DNA of 64,000 nucleotides from Mucilaginibacter phenanthrenivorans. GTDB lineage: Bacteria > Bacteroidota > Bacteroidia > Sphingobacteriales > Sphingobacteriaceae. The stretch covers positions 372,001 to 436,000 of the forward strand of contig NZ_JAHVAP010000002.1 in NCBI RefSeq assembly GCF_024721155.1. The letters are read 5' to 3'. Position numbers and translations under genes: made by a program. This document shows positions 9,535-17,891 of this stretch, piece by piece; the stretch's first letter is position 1, and each line of letters opens with the position of its first letter. The notes beneath the pieces are model-generated. The model did no database searches and had not been told where the DNA came from. It worked only from the letters and a program-made list of their open reading frames with translations.

Positions 9535-10106
9535 GCCCGGCTTAAGATTACGGTTCGACTTTGCACATGTGAAAATCAACACAGTGCCTCATTATATTGG
9601 AATAGCTTAATAAATTATTAAATGTAACTTACTGATTTGTAGTTGCTTGTTGTGAATTGCACATTTGGTCTATATTTTTAGTCATCCCTACCCCCTCCCT
9701 TTTTCCAAGTTACGATAGTTTCACCTCTCAGAATAGTTTCGACTCAGTGTTTTAAAAATACTGCGTTTGAATAATATTCCACCAATTATCCATTGAACCA
9801 AGATTCAATTTATTTTTTGATTTAGTAATTAGCTGAACGGCGTTTAAAGCTTTTTAATGACATGTTAAAAGATTCACTAAAAAACTGTGATAAGCTTTGT
9901 GATATTCTGCAATCGATTGCATATGTAAAACCATTGTATAGTTTTTCATATCAACAAAGCATTAGTTGTCGCCGTGAAAATAGGAGATGGCACAAGAATG
10001 AACCACAGCTTATAATGTGCCCGCATTTCCGACTCCGTTGCAGCAACGAGTCTTTTCCTAACGTTTCTTAATAATCAACCAATTGTTTCACTTAAATTTT
10101 AAATTC
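9535..10106 (+). other. Long intergenic leader upstream of susC
   Basis: This 572-bp AT-rich stretch has no convincing gene; the ORF at 9862-10071 has no protein-like character. It probably carries the promoter and regulatory sites of the SusC/SusD unit. A weak promoter-like pair is TTTG at 9636-9639 and CACATTTG at 9660-9667. A perfect LacI-type palindrome lies at 9908-9921. Confidence 0.5.
9908..9921. promoter_or_regulatory. Perfect LacI/GalR-family operator consensus
   Basis: TGCAATCGATTGCA is a perfect 14-bp palindrome and fits every fixed position of the LacI-family consensus TGnAAnCGnTTnCA. It lies 186 bp upstream of the susC start, inside the long leader. I infer repression or activation of this SusC/SusD unit by a LacI-type sugar sensor. 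No LacI-family gene is present in the window, so the regulator would be encoded elsewhere. Confidence 0.55.
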
Positions 10107-13100
10107 ATGAAAAGAAAACTACTAAAGCAATTCCTGATTTCTATCGGGATGGCCTTATCAATTATGATAAGTCTACCGGGCTTTTCCCAAACGGGAAAAA
10201 TTACCGGCAAAGTGTCGGGTTCGGACGATGGGCTTTCCCTGCCCGGCGTCACGGTTAGAATAAAAGGCACGTCTGAGGGCACGGTTACGAATGTAGATGG
10301 TGTTTTTTCCATAAATGCTGCTCAGGGGAGTACCTTAATTTTCTCTTTTCTTGGTTACGAACAAAAAGAGATTGTCGTTTCGGCACCTGGCACACTTAAC
10401 GTAACTCTGTCTAAAAGTACCAATAGCCTCAACGAAGTTGTTGTAATTGGATATGGTACCGCTCGCAGAAAAGACCTGGTAAGTTCTGTCGATGTCGTGT
10501 CTGCAAAGGACGCCGGTGCTAATACATCAACAAGTCCCGCACAATTGTTAATTGGCAAGGCACCGGGGGTTCAGGTATTGCAGGCAAATGGCGTGCCCGG
10601 GTCAGGAGCGCAAATTATTGTACGTGGCACAGGTTCGTTCACTGATGTTAGCCCGCTTTATGTTATTGACGGTATCCAGGGCGATGCCAACCTTTTTAAT
10701 ACGATCAGTCCACTGGACATTGAAAACATAACCATATTAAAGGACGCTGCGTCTACGGCAATATATGGTGTAGCCGCTGCAAATGGCGTTGTTATGATTA
10801 CAACTAAAAAAGGTAAGGCCGGCGCCACTCAAATATCATTTACATCACAGGTAGGTTTCTCAACAATACCCAAAAAACTGGATCTGCTAAAAGCTGCCGA
10901 TTATGTAAAGCTCCTTAAAGATGTTGATGTTTCGCTCAATCAGGCAATACCGGCAAAGCTTAATACCCCGTATGTTTTGGTTGATAGAACCGACTGGCAA
11001 AACGAGATTTTTAAAACAGCTTTGTCAACTCAAAATGATGTAAGTGTAAGCGGCGGAGGTGAAAAGGTCACCTATAATATGTCAGCTGGGTATGTGACAC
11101 AGCAAGCCACAGTTAAGGATTATCAGTTTAAAAGGTTTAATAACAGGTTCTCGTTAGACGAAAAATTAGGCCGTTTTCATTTCGGGCAAACTTTAAATTT
11201 AAGGTACACCAAAACTAATGGCCAAACAGCAAGTATAAGTAATGCGCTTACTTATGCACCGTATCAGCCAATTTATGACGCATCAATCCCGGGTGGTTAC
11301 TCTATCCTCACCAATGTGGATGACAATAGCAATGCGTCAAATCCATTAGCGGACTTAGGCATAAAAACAGAAAGCAGCAGCGAAATGGTATTATATCCGC
11401 AAGTATTTGGCGAAATAAAAATCATTGATGGTTTAACCTTCCGTTCGCAGGCATCAGGAGTATATGGAAGTAATGTAAGTGATTCTTATCAGATACCCTA
11501 TGTAACTTCTAATAAACTGGCCTTTGACCGCCAGGCGGGACGTTCTTCCGGCAGCTTCTCTAATTATACCATTGAGAATTATTTATCTTATAACCATAGC
11601 TTTGGTAAACACAATATTTCGCTAACCGCGGGTACGAGTTACATAGATGCAGGTAACACTGAAAGTCTTAGTGCAACAGGTACCGGTATGCTTACCGATG
11701 CTGTAAAGAATATAGCTGTAGCCACAACTATAACCAGCAGCGCTTCTTCGGGCTATTACACTCAATTTGGCGATGCTCAATCTTATTACGGACGTTTGAT
11801 TTATTCTTATGATGACAAGTATATTTTTTCAGCCAGTATAAGGCGTGATGGGTCTTCCAATTTTGGCCCTTTAAGCCGTTACGGTAATTTTCCGGGCGCG
11901 GGCTTCGCTTGGCGCTTCAGCCAGGAAGACTTCATAAAGGCAGCCCTTCCATTTATCAGTGATGGTAAACTGCGCGTTGGATGGGGGCGTACAGGTAACA
12001 ACCGTTTCGGCCTTACAAGTACAAATGTATTTACCTTTGCCGGATCGACCGCCGGAAATTTGGCGTATTCTTTTGGTCAGCCTGAGCAATTCGTTAGCGG
12101 AACAACAGTTATTACCATCGCCAACCCATTATTACACTGGGAATCAACTGATCAAACCGATGCCGGCATTGATCTTTCATTTCTCAACAACCGGCTAACT
12201 TTTAATGCCGATTATTATAACCGGAAAAGTAGTGGTTTGTTAGTGCAAATCCCCCTGCCGCCAAGTTTAGGTGTAGGCATAAATACAAGCAGCAGTAATG
12301 AGACTGTTAACGCGGCTGATGCACAAAACAAGGGTTTCGAATTTCAATTAGGTTATCATTCCGAAGTTAAACGGGATTTTAGCTATAACATAAGTGTTAA
12401 CGGGGCTTTTAACAAAAATAAAACAATATCGCTGGGTGTCCAATCACCAACTCCGATAATTGAAGGATCCGGTGCTGTAGAGACGATGACTATGCCCGGC
12501 ATCCCTATCGGGTCATACTATGGTTATAGGGTTGAGCATGTTGCCAGGGATCAGGCTGAAATTGATGCATTAAATAAAATAGCGCAGCAGAAAAGCGGCA
12601 GTCCGACTGCGGTTTACCAGGCTGGATTAAAACCGGGCGACTTTATATTTAAAGATCTGAACGGCGATGGGACCGTTGATACAAAAGACCAGCAGTTTTT
12701 GGGGAGTTCTATTCCAAAGTTTATTTATGGAATTAATTTGGGCGCTACTTACCAAAATTTCGATCTTAATGTAGTGTTATCAGGCGTGCAGGGCGTGCAA
12801 ATTGGAAATAACCTGAAATCCACCTTGGAGTTTGCGGCAACAGGGCATAACGCCTCAACCGCCATATTAAACAGGTGGGAAAAGCCGGGCGACAATGCCG
12901 CCTTGCCAAGAGCGGGCCAGGATGCAACCGGATCCGGGAATACAAGGCCATCAGATTTCTTTATAGACAACGGCGCCTATTTACGTGCCCGTAACATCAC
13001 CCTCGGTTATACCTTTAGTAAAGCCACCTTACAATCGTTTTCGGGTAATGTTTTAAGCAAACTGCGCGTATATATTGCTGCGGAAAATTTATTTACCATA

Positions 13101-13244
13101 ACTGGCTATAAAGGGTATGATCCCGAATTAAGCACAGTAAATGGGGATAATAACAATCACGACACTATTTTTAACCGGGGTATTGATAATGGCCAGATAC
13201 CGCAGCCGCGCACATTTTTATTCGGGATACAAGCAGGATTTTAA
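10107..13244 (+). CDS. SusC/RagA-type TonB-dependent outer-membrane receptor
   Basis: This protein imports oligosaccharides across the outer membrane together with its SusD partner, using TonB energy. I start it at ATG 10107 (MKRKLLKQFLISIG) because a TTG 24 bp upstream only lengthens the signal peptide. The 1045 residues comprise the signal peptide, a carboxypeptidase-D regulatory-like domain (~30-115, GKITGKVSGSDDGLSLPGV), the usual SusC linker NEVVVIGYG, a plug (~120-240, VIDGIQGD and AAANGVVMITTKKG) and a 22-strand barrel ending in FLFGIQAGF. The length is normal. The following gene is its SusD partner, but that gene is interrupted. A long leader with a LacI-type operator precedes it. Confidence 0.96.
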   Translation: MKRKLLKQFLISIGMALSIMISLPGFSQTGKITGKVSGSDDGLSLPGVTVRIKGTSEGTVTNVDGVFSINAAQGSTLIFSFLGYEQKEIVVSAPGTLNVTLSKSTNSLNEVVVIGYGTARRKDLVSSVDVVSAKDAGANTSTSPAQLLIGKAPGVQVLQANGVPGSGAQIIVRGTGSFTDVSPLYVIDGIQGDANLFNTISPLDIENITILKDAASTAIYGVAAANGVVMITTKKGKAGATQISFTSQVGFSTIPKKLDLLKAADYVKLLKDVDVSLNQAIPAKLNTPYVLVDRTDWQNEIFKTALSTQNDVSVSGGGEKVTYNMSAGYVTQQATVKDYQFKRFNNRFSLDEKLGRFHFGQTLNLRYTKTNGQTASISNALTYAPYQPIYDASIPGGYSILTNVDDNSNASNPLADLGIKTESSSEMVLYPQVFGEIKIIDGLTFRSQASGVYGSNVSDSYQIPYVTSNKLAFDRQAGRSSGSFSNYTIENYLSYNHSFGKHNISLTAGTSYIDAGNTESLSATGTGMLTDAVKNIAVATTITSSASSGYYTQFGDAQSYYGRLIYSYDDKYIFSASIRRDGSSNFGPLSRYGNFPGAGFAWRFSQEDFIKAALPFISDGKLRVGWGRTGNNRFGLTSTNVFTFAGSTAGNLAYSFGQPEQFVSGTTVITIANPLLHWESTDQTDAGIDLSFLNNRLTFNADYYNRKSSGLLVQIPLPPSLGVGINTSSSNETVNAADAQNKGFEFQLGYHSEVKRDFSYNISVNGAFNKNKTISLGVQSPTPIIEGSGAVETMTMPGIPIGSYYGYRVEHVARDQAEIDALNKIAQQKSGSPTAVYQAGLKPGDFIFKDLNGDGTVDTKDQQFLGSSIPKFIYGINLGATYQNFDLNVVLSGVQGVQIGNNLKSTLEFAATGHNASTAILNRWEKPGDNAALPRAGQDATGSGNTRPSDFFIDNGAYLRARNITLGYTFSKATLQSFSGNVLSKLRVYIAAENLFTITGYKGYDPELSTVNGDNNNHDTIFNRGIDNGQIPQPRTFLFGIQAGF

Positions 13245-13267
13245 GTAACATTTTTAAAAATATAAAC

Positions 13268-14884
13268 ATGAAAAAATATATAAAATTCCTTATGACGGGG
13301 GGGCTTTTAATTCTCTCGATAGGGTGTAAAAAAGATTTAAGTTTACCAAATAAAAGCGCTTACACGTATGATACTTATTTTACCAGCGATGCTGCTTTAA
13401 ACCAGGCTGTTGTGGCCACTTACGCCGGGTTGCTGCATCAGGGTTTGTGGGCACGGGAGTGGTATTATACCTTTGACTTGCTTGGCTATGATGCCAAAAA
13501 CAATCAACCCCTGGTAGGCGATCTGCTGCAAATGGCCCAATATAATTTTGGTCCGGATCTTGACGTGATGAACGAAACATGGTCAGCATTATACCAGATA
13601 ATAGCACGCGCCAACGTGGTTATTGATCGTGCGCAGGTATGGAAGCCTGATCCGTCTAAACCTGCAGAGGCAACTGACCAAACGCAATATATTGCTGAGG
13701 CCAAATTTCTACGTGCTTATGCCTACTTTCAACTCGTTAATTGTTTTGGTCGGGTGCCTTTGCGTACCAAGTATATACCGCTGCCAACACCTGCAGAGAT
13801 TAACCTGGCGAGGTCACCCGTTGCAGATGTATGGGCGTTTATTTAACAGGATTTGAAGGATGCTGAGGCCGGCCTTCCTGTTTCATATCCTGCTGCTGTT
13901 GCGGCTACTAAATACGGGCGTGCTACACAAGGTTTTGCAGTGGCGCTTTTAGGTAAATCTTATTTATATGAGAAAAAATGGAGCCAGGCTCAAACCGAAC
14001 TTACTAAGTTAACCCAGGCACCATTCAGCTATGCACTTGCACCCGTGTACAACGACTTGTTTGATGATCCGAACCAGGATAATACTAGTAAAAACCCTGA
14101 AACTATTTTCCAGGTGATGAACCAACAATGGACAGATTGGGGCATAGGTAACCAGTACTACCTTTTTGGGGGGCAGGAAACCTGGGGCGGAAAAGCAACA
14201 CACTCAGCCCGTGCGCAGGAATATGGGTTTAATGATTGGAACAATGTACTTGTAACTACAACAGCCGTTAAAGCCTTTACCTACCCTAATCCACAAAACC
14301 CATCTGTGAATTACGTAGACCCCCGTGCTGCTTTCACCTTCTATGGCGATGCTGCAAGCGGCGGACAAACACAATATTGCCAGCAATGTTCTACCGGCCC
14401 CGTGGCTTATCCTTACGCTACAAAAGGGTATGAGTGGCTTAAATATGAATATTATAACAAGGTAGCATCTTTTGGCGGGCCGCAAAGTGGTATAAACGGG
14501 CAGGTAATCCGCTACGCTGATGTATTGCTTATGCTGGCAGAAGCTTACATACAGCAAGGAAATACCGGAACGCAGCCATTGGCATTGATTAACCAGGTGC
14601 GCAGCAGGCCAAGTGTCAATGCGCCGCTTTATACTTCATTAGGGTCGCAAACAAACGCTATGACTATATTAATGCGCGAGCGGCAACTAGAATTAACTGG
14701 TGAACAGAGCCGTTACTTTGATTTAATACGTTGGGGCATTGCGAAGCAAACAATAAATTCTGAAAGGCAAGTTGAGGATGGCACACAGCCATTTCAAGAT
14801 AAAAATGTCTTATTCCCAATTCCTTTGGCCGAGAAGAATGCAAATTCTGCAATCGCTAAAGATGTTGCAGGTGACTGGAATTAA
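13268..14884 (+). pseudogene. SusD/RagB lipoprotein interrupted by an in-frame TAA
   Basis: The reading frame encodes a SusD-family surface lipoprotein, the lid of the SusC transporter, but has one internal stop at 13844-13846. The N-terminal 192 residues carry a signal with lipobox LSIGC and TPR-like helices. The frame then continues without shift through QDLKDAEAGLP to the usual SusD C-terminus (GEQSRYFDLIRWG). Family members usually have Glu at the stop position, so a single GAA-to-TAA change explains it. Everything else is intact over 538 codons, suggesting a very recent mutation, a sequencing error or, less likely, readthrough. Without repair the product would lack most of the glycan-binding and SusC-contact surface. 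The gene begins 23 bp after susC. Confidence 0.88.
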
Positions 14885-14909
14885 TATTTTAACAATGTAA
14901 TTAATTGAC

Positions 14910-14943
14910 AAAGAGTCTGCCGCGTCGAGTGTGCAGACTCTTT
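14910..14943 (+). terminator. Rho-independent terminator after the SusC/SusD unit
   Basis: An 11-bp perfect stem (AAAGAGTCTGC at 14910-14920 pairing with GCAGACTCTTT at 14933-14943) encloses a 12-nt loop and is followed by a T. It lies 26 bp after the susD stop and closes this transcription unit. It may also serve the convergent AraC gene. Confidence 0.8.
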
Positions 14944-15027
14944 TAGTAACCGGCAACTTCATGCGGGGCAAGTGAAGCAAAGCTTCAAGGAATTGATTGC
15001 CCTAAGGCCTTTGCTTATTTAGGGCAT

Positions 15028-15909
15028 TTAAAAAGTAAGCAAATCAATTTGTTTTTTATACCGACCTGGAGACATGCCAGTAACCTTTTTAAAGATCCTG
15101 GAAAAATAGAAGATATTCTCGAAGCCGGTTTGTGCAGCAATTTCTGGGTAAGTCATCCGGGTGGTCACCATTAGGTATTGTGCGCGTTCAATCCTCTTTT
15201 CATTGATGTATTTTAACGGCCGCTCACCCGTGTATTGTTGAAACAGACGTGAAAAATAATCGATATGCTGGTTAGCTCTTTCCGCCAGGCCGGTAACTGA
15301 TAGTTCCTGGTGTAGGTGCAATTGAATGTAGCTAATAGCATCCAGGATTTTAACCGGAATATGACTAATTTCCTTATGCTGAAATATTTCCGGTGTCAAA
15401 AAACGTGAAACAAGTTGCAGCAAAATACCATGTGTTTCCGTAAATACAGCCGTATTCTGCCGGTTATTAAGTTCCTGGTATTCGCGGTAAAAGATGCTTT
15501 TTTCATATATTTTCGGATTGTCGGAACGATTGATACCTCTTCCGGGATTTATTTCCAGTAACCGGAAAAAATTCATAATATCAATAGCAGTAGCCTTTAC
15601 TTTAAAGATAGACCGGTTATTTGCAAATAGGGAGATACCATCTGATGACTCCTCAAAAAACTGGATGAAAAACTGACCCAAATGATCCTGGCAACAGAGA
15701 TTACATAAAGTAAAACTTGGTATAATATACAGGAAGCCAGGTTCAAGCGTCAGCTTCGTTGAGATGTCGGAGATTTCCCCTGCCCCCGCATCGATATAGT
15801 ACAGCCTGAAATAGGGACTTATCACGTTTTTGTAATTCCATTTCGAACCGAGGGAAACATAGTCTACATTCAATAATGTAAAGGTGTGTTTTAATGCTCT
15901 TTTAATCAT
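15028..15909 (-). CDS. AraC family transcriptional regulator
   Basis: A 293-residue regulator with an N-terminal cupin-like effector domain (~30-160, YYIDAGAGEISDISTKL) and a C-terminal AraC HTH domain (~190-288). The second HTH motif is MTYPEIAAQTGFENIFYFSR, followed by IFKKVTGMSPGRYKK. AraC proteins of this form bind a sugar and activate nearby catabolic operons. It is transcribed away from the GH29-GH97-fucP operon across a 330-bp control region, so that operon is the likely target and L-fucose or an oligosaccharide the likely ligand. This is inference from context. It converges on the SusC/SusD unit. Confidence 0.92.
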   Translation of the reverse strand: MIKRALKHTFTLLNVDYVSLGSKWNYKNVISPYFRLYYIDAGAGEISDISTKLTLEPGFLYIIPSFTLCNLCCQDHLGQFFIQFFEESSDGISLFANNRSIFKVKATAIDIMNFFRLLEINPGRGINRSDNPKIYEKSIFYREYQELNNRQNTAVFTETHGILLQLVSRFLTPEIFQHKEISHIPVKILDAISYIQLHLHQELSVTGLAERANQHIDYFSRLFQQYTGERPLKYINEKRIERAQYLMVTTRMTYPEIAAQTGFENIFYFSRIFKKVTGMSPGRYKKQIDLLTF

Positions 15910-16239
15910 AAAACGCTGTATTAAGCTGTCTTTTAATTTGTATTTCCGTAAACAGATAATTCATAGACATTTTTCCCTTTGGATCCCTTAAGGTATTTCA
16001 TGCTTCCGCGATAACAATAGTACGCAAAAAGTCGGTTTTGTATAAAAAAAAGTCATGTTAAGCCAATTATTTGGCAATTATTTGCAGGTAAATTTGGTGT
16101 ATCAATTATCGATAGCAATTGTAATAATTGCTGGTAACCAATTATAGATCATGACCTGGAATTTTTTAACCTGCGACGCAGGGCGCTGACCTGCAAAAGG
16201 GCTTGGCATGGGGATTTATAAAACACTAACGTCTGATTC
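15910..16239. promoter_or_regulatory. Divergent control region between AraC gene and fucosidase operon
   Basis: A 330-bp gene-free region between the AraC start and the GH29 start. It contains an inverted repeat, AGCAATT at 16114-16120 and AATTGCT at 16126-16132 with a 5-bp spacer. There is also a TAAATTTG at 16089-16096 matching the Bacteroidota -7 element, but no TTG is correctly spaced upstream. The inverted repeat is a candidate operator; its regulator is not known. Confidence 0.4.
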
Positions 16240-17886
16240 ATGAAAAGAAGAACACTAATAAAAGGTTTGGCCACAGGATTATCCTCCTTATACCTGTCGA
16301 AACTTTATGGCAGTAAATTATTGCATAGCGATTCAAAACCAGGTATTGCCGCCGGGCCATTTCAGCCAACCTGGAATTCACTGGCCCAATACCAGGTTCC
16401 CGATTGGTTTCGCGATGCCAAGTTCGGGATGTGGGCGCATTGGGGGCCGCAATGCCAGCCAGAACACGGTGACTGGTATGCCCGCGGTATGTACCAGGAA
16501 GGCAGCGACCACTATAACTACCACGTTCAAAAGTATGGACATCCTTCAAAATTCGGATTCAAGGACGTGATTAATGAATGGAAAGCCGAGAACTGGGATC
16601 CCAATGAATTGTTGGGCTTATATAAACGTGCCGGTGCTAAATATTTTATGGCCCTGGCCAATCATCATGATAACTTCGATCTCTACGATAGCAAATATCA
16701 AAGCTGGAACTCTACCAAACTGGGGCCCAAAAAAGACCTGGTTGGCGGTTGGGCAAAAGCTGCCAAACAACACGGTCTGCCTTTTGGCGTAACAGTACAC
16801 GGATCGCACCCCTGGACCTGGTATGAGGTTGCCCAACGCGCAGATAAAACCGGCCCCTATGCAGGCATCCCCTACGATGGTAAGCTTACCAAGGCGGATG
16901 GTGCCGGCAAATGGTGGAATGGCTATGATCCACAGGAATTATATGCGCAAAATCACGAATTAAGCAAAGATAGTCTTAATGACGATAGCATAGGCGCTCA
17001 ATGGGGCTGGGGCAATGGCGCCAGTGTACCCAATAAAGCTTATTGTGATAAGTTTTTGAATCGCACCATAGAGCTGATAGATAAGTATGGCCCAGAACTG
17101 ATTTATTTTGACGATACCGCGTTACCCCTTTGGCCTGTAAGTGATGCCGGTTTAAAAATAGCAGCATATATGTACAATACCAGTATTAAAAAACATGGTA
17201 AGCTGCAAGCGGCACTGTTTGGTAAAATATTGGATCAACAACAGCGCAAATGTATGATATGGGATATTGAACGCGGGCAAAGCAACCAAATAGAACCTTT
17301 ACCGTGGCAAACGGATACCTGTATTGGCGACTGGCATTATAATCGCCGTATATTTGATGGTAAAGGCTACAAAAGCGCCAGAACAGTCGTACATACCCTG
17401 GTTGATATAGTAAGTAAAAATGGCAACCTGCTATTGAACATCCCGGTACGTGGTGATGGCACCATTGATAGCGAGGAACGTACGATAGTTGAAGGTATAG
17501 GCGCCTGGATGCAGGTTAATAGCGAGGCAATTTACGGCACCCGCCCCTGGAAAGTATTTGGAGAAGGCCCGGCAACAGATTCGGCGGCACCTATCAACGC
17601 GCAGGGCTTTAATGAAGGCAAAGGCAAGCCATTCGGGGCCGAAGATATCCGGTTCACTACAAAAGGTAAAACCCTTTACGCTACTATGCTGGGTTGGCCT
17701 GCCGGGAACGAAGCCCTTGTAAAAAAGTTAGCAAAAGGTAATCAATTGGGTAACATAAGCAGCGTAAGGCTTCTTGGAAACGATAATTTGAGTTTTGAAC
17801 AAACCGCAGTCGGCCTGAAGGTAAAATTGCCGGAACAAGCACCGGGTAAAGATGCATTCGTTTTAAAAATTGAAGGGGCTATTTAA
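16240..17886 (+). CDS. GH29 alpha-L-fucosidase, Tat-type export signal
   Basis: A 548-residue exo-alpha-L-fucosidase. The N-terminus MKRRTLIKGLATGL is a twin-arginine signal followed by a hydrophobic segment, so the enzyme is probably exported folded. The GH29 barrel covers ~45-430, with WAHWGPQCQPEHGDWYARGM, YFMALANHHDNFDLYDSK and the predicted nucleophile D291 in LIYFDDTALP. A beta-sandwich C-terminal domain ends the protein. It differs clearly from the GH29 at 5046, which carries binding modules, so the two probably take different fucosylated substrates. It is first in a run with only 5 bp before the GH97 gene, followed by the fucose permease and dehydrogenases. This gives good contextual support for fucose release. 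Confidence 0.94.
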   Translation: MKRRTLIKGLATGLSSLYLSKLYGSKLLHSDSKPGIAAGPFQPTWNSLAQYQVPDWFRDAKFGMWAHWGPQCQPEHGDWYARGMYQEGSDHYNYHVQKYGHPSKFGFKDVINEWKAENWDPNELLGLYKRAGAKYFMALANHHDNFDLYDSKYQSWNSTKLGPKKDLVGGWAKAAKQHGLPFGVTVHGSHPWTWYEVAQRADKTGPYAGIPYDGKLTKADGAGKWWNGYDPQELYAQNHELSKDSLNDDSIGAQWGWGNGASVPNKAYCDKFLNRTIELIDKYGPELIYFDDTALPLWPVSDAGLKIAAYMYNTSIKKHGKLQAALFGKILDQQQRKCMIWDIERGQSNQIEPLPWQTDTCIGDWHYNRRIFDGKGYKSARTVVHTLVDIVSKNGNLLLNIPVRGDGTIDSEERTIVEGIGAWMQVNSEAIYGTRPWKVFGEGPATDSAAPINAQGFNEGKGKPFGAEDIRFTTKGKTLYATMLGWPAGNEALVKKLAKGNQLGNISSVRLLGNDNLSFEQTAVGLKVKLPEQAPGKDAFVLKIEGAI

Positions 17887-17891
17887 TTCAT

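Noticed and set aside
9862..10071. A 69-codon plus-strand frame upstream of susC.
   Set aside because: It has no domain-like pattern, overlaps the LacI-type palindrome, and lies where a leader is expected.
16089..16096. TAAATTTG as a promoter element for the GH29 operon.
   Set aside because: It has no TTG at the right distance upstream; kept only as a note in the control-region entry.
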